The notes beneath the pieces were generated by a model, which saw only the letters and a list, made by a program, of their open reading frames with translations, was not told where the DNA came from and did no database searches. Shown piece by piece: positions 58,660-64,000 of a stretch of DNA of 64,000 bases. Both the position numbers and the translations under genes were made by a program. The DNA is from Rhizoclosmatium globosum (taxonomy: Eukaryota > Chytridiomycota > Chytridiomycetes > Chytridiales > Chytriomycetaceae). The stretch is taken from NCBI GenBank assembly GCA_002104985.1, contig MCGO01000037.1, positions 124,001 through 188,000 on the forward strand, in the 5' to 3' direction. Each line of letters begins with the position of its first letter. The first letter of the stretch is position 1.

Positions 58660-59725
58660 TGTCAGCTCTGCATTACAGATAGTTGGGCATTTCGTAACTT
58701 GGAAGCTGGATGTAAATCAACGTCCCTTTGCTTTCTTACAGGCACCCAAAATACAATCCTACCATCATTGCCATTTTCAGTGTAACCTTTATCAGCAGCA
58801 ACCATTTCATTTCGCAAAAGTTTGCCAACGATTCCATTTGCTGATTGTGCAAGTTTGATATCAGGCCATGCTCCAGCAGGAGCACCGCCAGACACATGTA
58901 CAATATTTGAAGATCCAATCGCTGTAGCAACTTCATGTGTGAGACAAGACGAATTGATTTTATGGCTGAAATCGTCAGGATCATTGGGATTCTTCTCTTG
59001 AACAGGGCAATGGATTCCGTCAACATAAGACGATGGAATTAAATGAGTCCAACCTCTGAAACGATTTTCCCAGCGAATCTAAGTGCATTAATTAGTAATA
59101 GTCTCAAATGATAAGCGTTTACCACTGAAACACGAGCCATGCATTGAATGGCAATCTTGCTCCACTTACGATATGTCTTTTCATCCACTTGAAAGACTTT
59201 GGCAGCGTTCGATTCAGTTCCATATACTTTAAGAAACCAAAAACCATATAGCATTCGTGTTTGCGTCACATCATGTGTGCGATTGTATCCATTTTCAGTG
59301 AGTTGCTGTCACATGGCATGCAACGTGGAAATGCCAGCTCCGAAGCTCCCTCTGCACCGCCTATCCCATATAACGTTTTGATCAGGATGATGAAGACGTA
59401 TGTGAGCAGAGACAAGGGCTGTGAGAGACTGCAATGAATGCATGTGGTGTTTCCCTGATGTTTTCCCAAAATTACAAAGACAGAGTTCAAACACATTGTG
59501 ATCAATCAATACAAGATCAATTGTTTTCAATTGCGCATCAATCTCTTCATTTTCCGCACAGCTTTCATTCTGTGGTATCATATTTAAGATTGGCCAACCT
59601 TTGAATTGGTAGCGAGCTTTTAACCTTCCATAAGAAAGAGAAATTAAAATAAGATCATCTAGTTTTAGTGGCAGCACTATAGCTTGAGAAATGGGTGAGC
59701 TAAAAATGCGAATTTGAAACATCAA
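58660..59725 (-). pseudogene. DDE transposase of the CTG-flanked element (in-frame TGA)
   Basis: Minus strand with one intron near 59080-59120. N-terminal helix-turn-helix-like part MLYGFWFLKVYGTESNAAKV; catalytic part with Asp in VDGIHCPVQEKN, then VSGGAPAGAWPDI (second Asp) and MVAADKGYTENG. One in-frame TGA interrupts the frame at about 59308 (TLHAM-stop-QQLTENG). TGA is a normal stop in neighbouring host genes, so this copy is inactive as read. Confidence 0.65.
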
Positions 59726-59818
59726 AGGAAGACACGGGAAATGGTTGCACGTGTTTCAAAATTTTTCTTCAAATGTGAGCGCCCCCCAAGTAGCTGATGG
59801 TTCTAACTTTGTTTCAGT

Positions 59819-60671
59819 ATGAGTTCAGGCAGTTGGAAACGACCAGGACGTCCTGGGAATGGGTTATCACCAACCAACAGAAGCTGGGCAAATGGCCCAA
59901 TAGGCGATCGTTTGATGGATATTCTACGAAAACGACTTGAAAAGGGTATTAAAACAACACCTGCTGCATTCAAGAAGGAGGCAGATGGAGCTGAATTCAA
60001 AAACTACCACACAAAGACTCTTGGTGTAGTCATTAACGAGATGTTGAGGAAACTCCAACGAGGTAGTGTCTCTCTCTTTGATAAACGATAACAAACAAAT
60101 GTCAGATATCAATTACCGTCCAGGCCAGAGTTTCCAAGATGGCTCCCTGTTTGGAATGCAACCACTGGCACCTGTTGACTTCAATGCTGGATCATCATCC
60201 AATTTGCAGCAAAGTGTTGCGGATTCTAATGAAAATGACAAGGATTTCGAAAATGAGATGGATGAAGATTTTGACGAAGAGTTCTATGGTTTGTGAGACC
60301 TCTTCGAGGTGATTGCTCCATACGAAATCAACGGCCGTCGCACAATGGTTATTTTTGTCTCGATTGTGGCTGACTATGAGGTTGCTGTTGATCCAAGTGC
60401 CAAGAGCTTTGAGTACATTGACTTTCTCCACACTCCTCTCAATATCAAACCAGACCACTTTGTGACAAACAAAGATTTTACTGACCCCGCATCTCTTGCA
60501 ATCGTCAACCATTTTTTGAGCAAGAACATTGAACCGATTCGGACCAGAATCCATCTGCCATTTCAGTATAACCAACCCTCTTTAAAGAGTGCAAGGTTAT
60601 CAGAAGGAGGTGTCAACTACCGTGTACGTGTGGAGTTGGAAGAGCTAGTTGTGAAAAGAGGGGTCTTATAG
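59819..60671 (+). pseudogene. Accessory protein gene of the CTG-flanked element (in-frame TGA)
   Basis: Exon 1 is 59819 to about 60063 (MSSGSWKRPGRPGNG; IGDRLMDILRKRLEKGIKT, a helical possibly DNA-binding part). Exon 2 starts near 60103 and runs through an acidic stretch to an in-frame TGA at 60294-60296. After it the same frame continues (DLFEVIAPYEINGRRTMVIF) to a stop at 60671. Divergent from the transposase. Function unknown. Confidence 0.55.
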
Positions 60672-61246
60672 TGTGTCGGAGAGTTTATTCATTCTTAGTC
60701 AATAAAGCAATTTGGTTAATTTCCCTCATCCTCCTGTACAGAAAACTAAGAGATTGATTTGCAATTGAAAACAATTGATCTTGCATTGATTGATCACAAT
60801 GTGTTTGAAATTTGGGAAAACGTATAATTATACGGAAAACAATGTATGCATTCATTGCAGTATATCACAGCCCTTGTCTCTCCTAACATATGTCTTTATC
60901 TTCCTGATCAAAACGTTATGTGGGATAGGCGCTGCAGAGGGAGCTTTGGAGCTGGCATTTCTACTCTGTATGCTATGAAACAAATAGAAGTCAGGAATGA
61001 GATATACCTCTGCCACTAAAAACACTTTTTTGCCATCTTACAAGTTGAAGCCCACTTCTGCTTACTATTATGACTCACAATCTCACAATGAGTGGGGAGC
61101 CAGGCTCCAGCCTTGGTTTTTTCTTATTAATAATGGCTGGAGCTGTATTTTTCAAGTGTTAATAATTTGGAACCTGTTATTTATAATCTGAACACTTAAA
61201 AATCAAACCAAAAATCAAGCATTCACAAAATATAATAACCAAAAAA

Positions 61247-62059
61247 ATGACTACAACCACAACTTCAACAACTTACACTTGGTCTCCCAAGGCCTACTCG
61301 CAACATGCCTCGTTTGTGCCACAACTCGGAACTCCAATCCTTGAAGCCCTCGCTCCAAAACCTGGTGAAAGAATCATGGACATTGGGTGTGGTGATGGAA
61401 TCTTGACTGAACGCATCCGGTTATCTGGTGCCATTGTGGTTGCAAACGACGCCAGTCCCGATATGATTCATCAAGCAAAGGAGAACTTCCCCGATTCTGC
61501 GGATACTTACAGTGTTTTGGACGGCCACGATCTACACTCTTCGGAATGGGGAACTGCAACCGACAAGTTTGATGCCGTCTTTTCAAACGCCGCACTCCAC
61601 TGGATGAAGAAGTCTCCCGCTCAAGTCGTCCGAGGAATCCGAGCCGTCTTGAAGTCAAACCATCAAGGTCGTTTTGTTGCTGAATTTGGAGGGTTCTTAA
61701 ACATTGCGAGTGTTCATGCAGCGTTGATTAATGGACTCAATAAGCGTGGGTTTGATGGACGGGCTGTGTCGCCTTGGTATTTCCCCAGTCCGGCGGAATA
61801 CAAGCTTTTATTGGAGGAGAATGGATTTACTGATGTGACCGCGACGCTTGTGGGTAGACCAACTGTTTTGTCGGAAGCTGGATTGAAGGGATGGTTGGAT
61901 ACGTTTGGAATGGCGTTTATGGACGTGTTGGGAAGTGACGAAGAACGAGAGGAGTTGAAGAATGAGATTGTGGAGCAGTTGAGACCTGTTTTGTGTGATT
62001 CGCAAGGTGTTTGGACTTTGGATTATTGGCGTTTGCGTGTTGAGGCCTGGACGCATTAA
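61247..62059 (+). CDS. SAM-dependent class I methyltransferase
   Basis: Single exon, 270 residues. Motif I MDIGCGDGILTERI lies near residues 45-58, an acidic residue ends strand 2 (NDASPDM), and motif IV is DAVFSNAALHWMKK. This Rossmann arrangement belongs to the Methyltransf_11/25 group of small-molecule methyltransferases, in which the NAALHW form recalls trans-aconitate and malonyl-ACP methyltransferases. The length is usual for that group. The substrate cannot be read from the sequence. The ATG is preceded by an A-rich leader. Confidence 0.85.
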   Translation: MTTTTTSTTYTWSPKAYSQHASFVPQLGTPILEALAPKPGERIMDIGCGDGILTERIRLSGAIVVANDASPDMIHQAKENFPDSADTYSVLDGHDLHSSEWGTATDKFDAVFSNAALHWMKKSPAQVVRGIRAVLKSNHQGRFVAEFGGFLNIASVHAALINGLNKRGFDGRAVSPWYFPSPAEYKLLLEENGFTDVTATLVGRPTVLSEAGLKGWLDTFGMAFMDVLGSDEEREELKNEIVEQLRPVLCDSQGVWTLDYWRLRVEAWTH

Positions 62060-62229
62060 ATACTGGCGAGTTCAAGATCGTGAACAAATAAATGGAAAGA
62101 TAACAGAATAAATGCATTTAGGATGGATGAGTTTAAAAGAAAACGACAATTTATTGATTTGGTTGGTGGTTTCCGAACGAGCTGAATATTGAATCACTTA
62201 TATTGACATGTTCAAATGATGGCAGGAAA

Positions 62230-63236
62230 TCATAACGACGCCGCAGCAATGCCGAAACGCTCAGCGCGTTGCTTCAAACGCTGGTCAAAATCTGACAACA
62301 AACGTCAGTACACTGACGTATTATCACGTCACTCCAGCCAACAATACAAATTATAAGCACAAGTACGTACCATACGAAATCGAGACAGCTCCAAACCTCT
62401 CTGCTCTCTTTTTCAATGTGTTTGGATCGATGATGGCTGAAATGATGGCACCAGAATTCGTGTTGGATGGTGGGACATGATATGGCTTTAGTCGATTCGA
62501 TCCACGATGAGACCGAGAGTTTGAGATGGAAGTAGTGGAATGAAGGGATGGAGGGATGGGAGTGTAGAGGGATAGACCAAATCTTTGAGCCCTTCTTTGC
62601 AGAATATCGGGATCCAAAACAGCAGCCGCAGCGACTCCATTTGAGTGTGAATGAGACAGAAATGCATGTGTGGGATATGATGTTGTTGACGACACTGAAC
62701 CAAAACGTTCCATTCGTTTCCGAGTCTTTTCAACTTCCTCCTCTTCTAGATTCAAACCAAATCTTTTCGCTCGTTTTAGTTTCAGAGTTTCTTCATCGAC
62801 GGCGGGTTTGAGTCCAAAGCGACGTGCGCGTGCTTCGAGAATGTCGTCTGAGAGAGTAGCTAAACCAAAACGGGCCGCCCGTCGCTGAAGCATAATTTGA
62901 TGGTCGTCTTGAGATTGATTGATCGAGTTTGGTGGGAGCGTTCGAAATTTTGACTGGGTTTGGGTCGGTGTTGAAGTATCCGCAGCAGGTTGAGCAGCCA
63001 CTGGGGCAACAGTAGGATTAGATTGTGGTGGATGGTCCGAATCAACGGAATCAGAATAATGTTCAATCAAGCGCTCAATGAGAGCATTCTTGTTTCCTGT
63101 TGAGGATAGTCCTAAAGTGGAGAGCTCTGGTGGGCCAATTAGAGCAACGCCAGGATTCAAAAAGAGACTCAGCCAACCAACCTTGTTTCAAATCCACGAC
63201 GCGCTTCTTTGTAAGAGCGTCTCTTGTGTGGAACAT
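62230..63236 (-). CDS. THO1: SAP-domain mRNA export protein, THO1/SARNP-like
   Basis: Three exons (63182-63236, 62371-63126, 62230-62291) give about 290 residues. The SAP domain spans the first intron: KKRVVDLKQ joined to ELSTLGLSSTGNKNALIERL. A Ser/Pro/Gln-rich linker is followed by several copies of a R-x-x-R-F-G module (ARFGLATL, RRFGLKPA, KRFGLNLE, ERFGAVSI, ERFGIAAA). The SAP domain plus RFG modules is the layout of yeast Tho1, human SARNP/CIP29 and plant MOS11. These bind RNA and the Sub2/UAP56 helicase in transcription-coupled mRNA export. The ATG was chosen because it splices in frame to complete the SAP domain. Confidence 0.88.
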
Positions 63237-63429
63237 TGGACGTGGTTCGCCTTTTTGAAACTCAACTTCTTTTTGCGAAACGAGACTTGACCATCAACAA
63301 CGACTAACAAACAGCCTTCGTTGCTTCTTCGACTCGGCTGCAAAAAGAAGAGAAAGAAAGATAGAGAAAAGAGACCCGCAAAGACATCCTCTCTCTCTCA
63401 CTCACACTCACACTCAAAAACAAGAAAAG

Positions 63430-64000
63430 ATGGATGATATGAACCGCTTTCTTGCGGAGCTCCAGCGCAACCAACAGACCCAATCGATGCTTGCCCAGTC
63501 ACAGCCGTTACAAGACCTGGCCCCGCCGCTCGAAGCGCAGTGGGATCAATCGAACCAAGTCCCGGCGGGTCACGTGCAGCCTCAATCACTGGCCACTCAG
63601 AGGCCTCATCGGAACGTACAGCCGCCAGTGCTTTATGGTGTTAGCTCAGGTAATAATAATGCTAATAAAGCTCTCGTTTGCACAGAGAGAGAGAAAAAGA
63701 GAGATAGAGAGAGAGAAGAGAGATGATGTAGAAGACTGCGCATATCACTATTGATACGAATGGAACGCCTCATCACAGACCTCATCACAGACAGTACGCG
63801 TACTTTGTGGACAAGAACAAACTGCATCAACTATAAACCAGCACACCTTATATTCTCCAAGTATTTGCTCTTTTTGCTGACACGATTTCCCCTTCAATCC
63901 ATACACAGTCCCACAGTCATTTATGTATAACCAGCCGCACCAAAATCAACAGCAGCAACAACACAATTCACTTGCAAATTCTGCACCCCAGCAATCATTC
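63430..64000 (+). CDS. Gln/Asn-rich protein, 5' part (cut by window edge)
   Basis: Exon 1 is 63430-63649 (MDDMNRFLAELQRNQQTQSM, then Gln/Pro-rich) and exon 2 starts at 63909 (VPQSFMYNQPHQNQQQQQ) and runs off the window. The intron of about 259 nt is long for this locus; it contains a GAGAGA tract. I do not recognise the family. The composition suggests a disordered region of a transcription or RNA-granule protein. Divergent from THO1. Confidence 0.6.

Larger units (their letters stand above)
58455..60733. mobile_element. Harbinger-like TIR element with CTG duplication (2,279 bp)
   Basis: TIRs GAGGTTGAGGGAAAT and ATTTCCCTCATCCTC (one mismatch). CTG is repeated at 58452-58454 and 60734-60736, a CWG target as expected for PIF/Harbinger. 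Two divergent genes: transposase on minus, accessory on plus. It sits in the opposite orientation inside an older relative. Confidence 0.88.
58150..60985 (+). pseudogene. Older Harbinger-like transposase fragment, split by a related element
   Basis: 58235-58451 and 60737-60985 on plus match, in inverted orientation, consecutive parts of the transposase encoded on minus at 59266-59810. Shared peptides are ACYQFKNQPILSMIPQN and LIDHNVFE. They were one frame before the 58455-60733 element inserted between them. Stops and indels are present. Confidence 0.7.

Overview
This window is nuclear DNA of a fungus, most likely an early-diverging (chytrid-like) lineage. Genes are split by short introns of about 40-60 nt with GT..AG ends. 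The host genes are typical fungal housekeeping genes: an aspartate/glutamate mitochondrial carrier, the CTD-kinase subunit CTK3, the E3 ligase BRE1, a SAP-domain THO1/SARNP protein and a CHCHD2-type protein. The phylum is inferred from general character, not from a marker gene.

Layout. 1-2 kb: 5' part of a CHCHD2-like gene and two single tRNA genes. 2.08-11.8 kb: a satellite of about 67 units of ~145 bp. 12.7-18.8 kb: a compact host block (AGC carrier, CTK3, BRE1). 19.1-45.8 kb: six tandem copies of a 1604-bp unit, each carrying five tRNA genes (Gly-GCC, Val-AAC, Lys-CTT, Leu-CAA, Ala-AGC). Two large mobile elements interrupt this array. 45.8-61 kb: a graveyard of nested PIF/Harbinger-like DNA transposons. 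61.2-64 kb: host genes again (a methyltransferase, THO1/SARNP and a Q-rich protein cut by the window edge).

The most unusual content is the pair of insertions in the tRNA array. Element 1 (23688-33815, 10.1 kb) encodes a Crypton-like tyrosine recombinase with a GCR1_C-like tail. It also carries a DUF3987-type P-loop NTPase, a 2-oxoglutarate/Fe(II) dioxygenase-like protein and a possible Ulp1/adenain-type cysteine protease. Element 2 (37102-44647, 7.5 kb) encodes a second, divergent tyrosine recombinase, a shortened paralogue lacking the catalytic half, and an F-box-like ORF. Each element is bounded by a 4-bp direct repeat (GACC, TACC). Removing the element and one repeat restores the array unit to the expected length exactly. 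Both entered the D-loop GGTN of a tRNA gene (Leu and Ala), inside the internal A-box promoter. I read them as related, cargo-bearing, tRNA-targeting tyrosine-recombinase elements.

In the 52.6-57.7 kb nest, one transposase remnant has been hit three times by the same TIR family (each with an AAT duplication). Members of that family carry outward-facing tRNA-like A-box/B-box modules near their ends. At 58.4-60.7 kb a Harbinger-like element with a CTG duplication sits inside a relative of itself in the opposite orientation.
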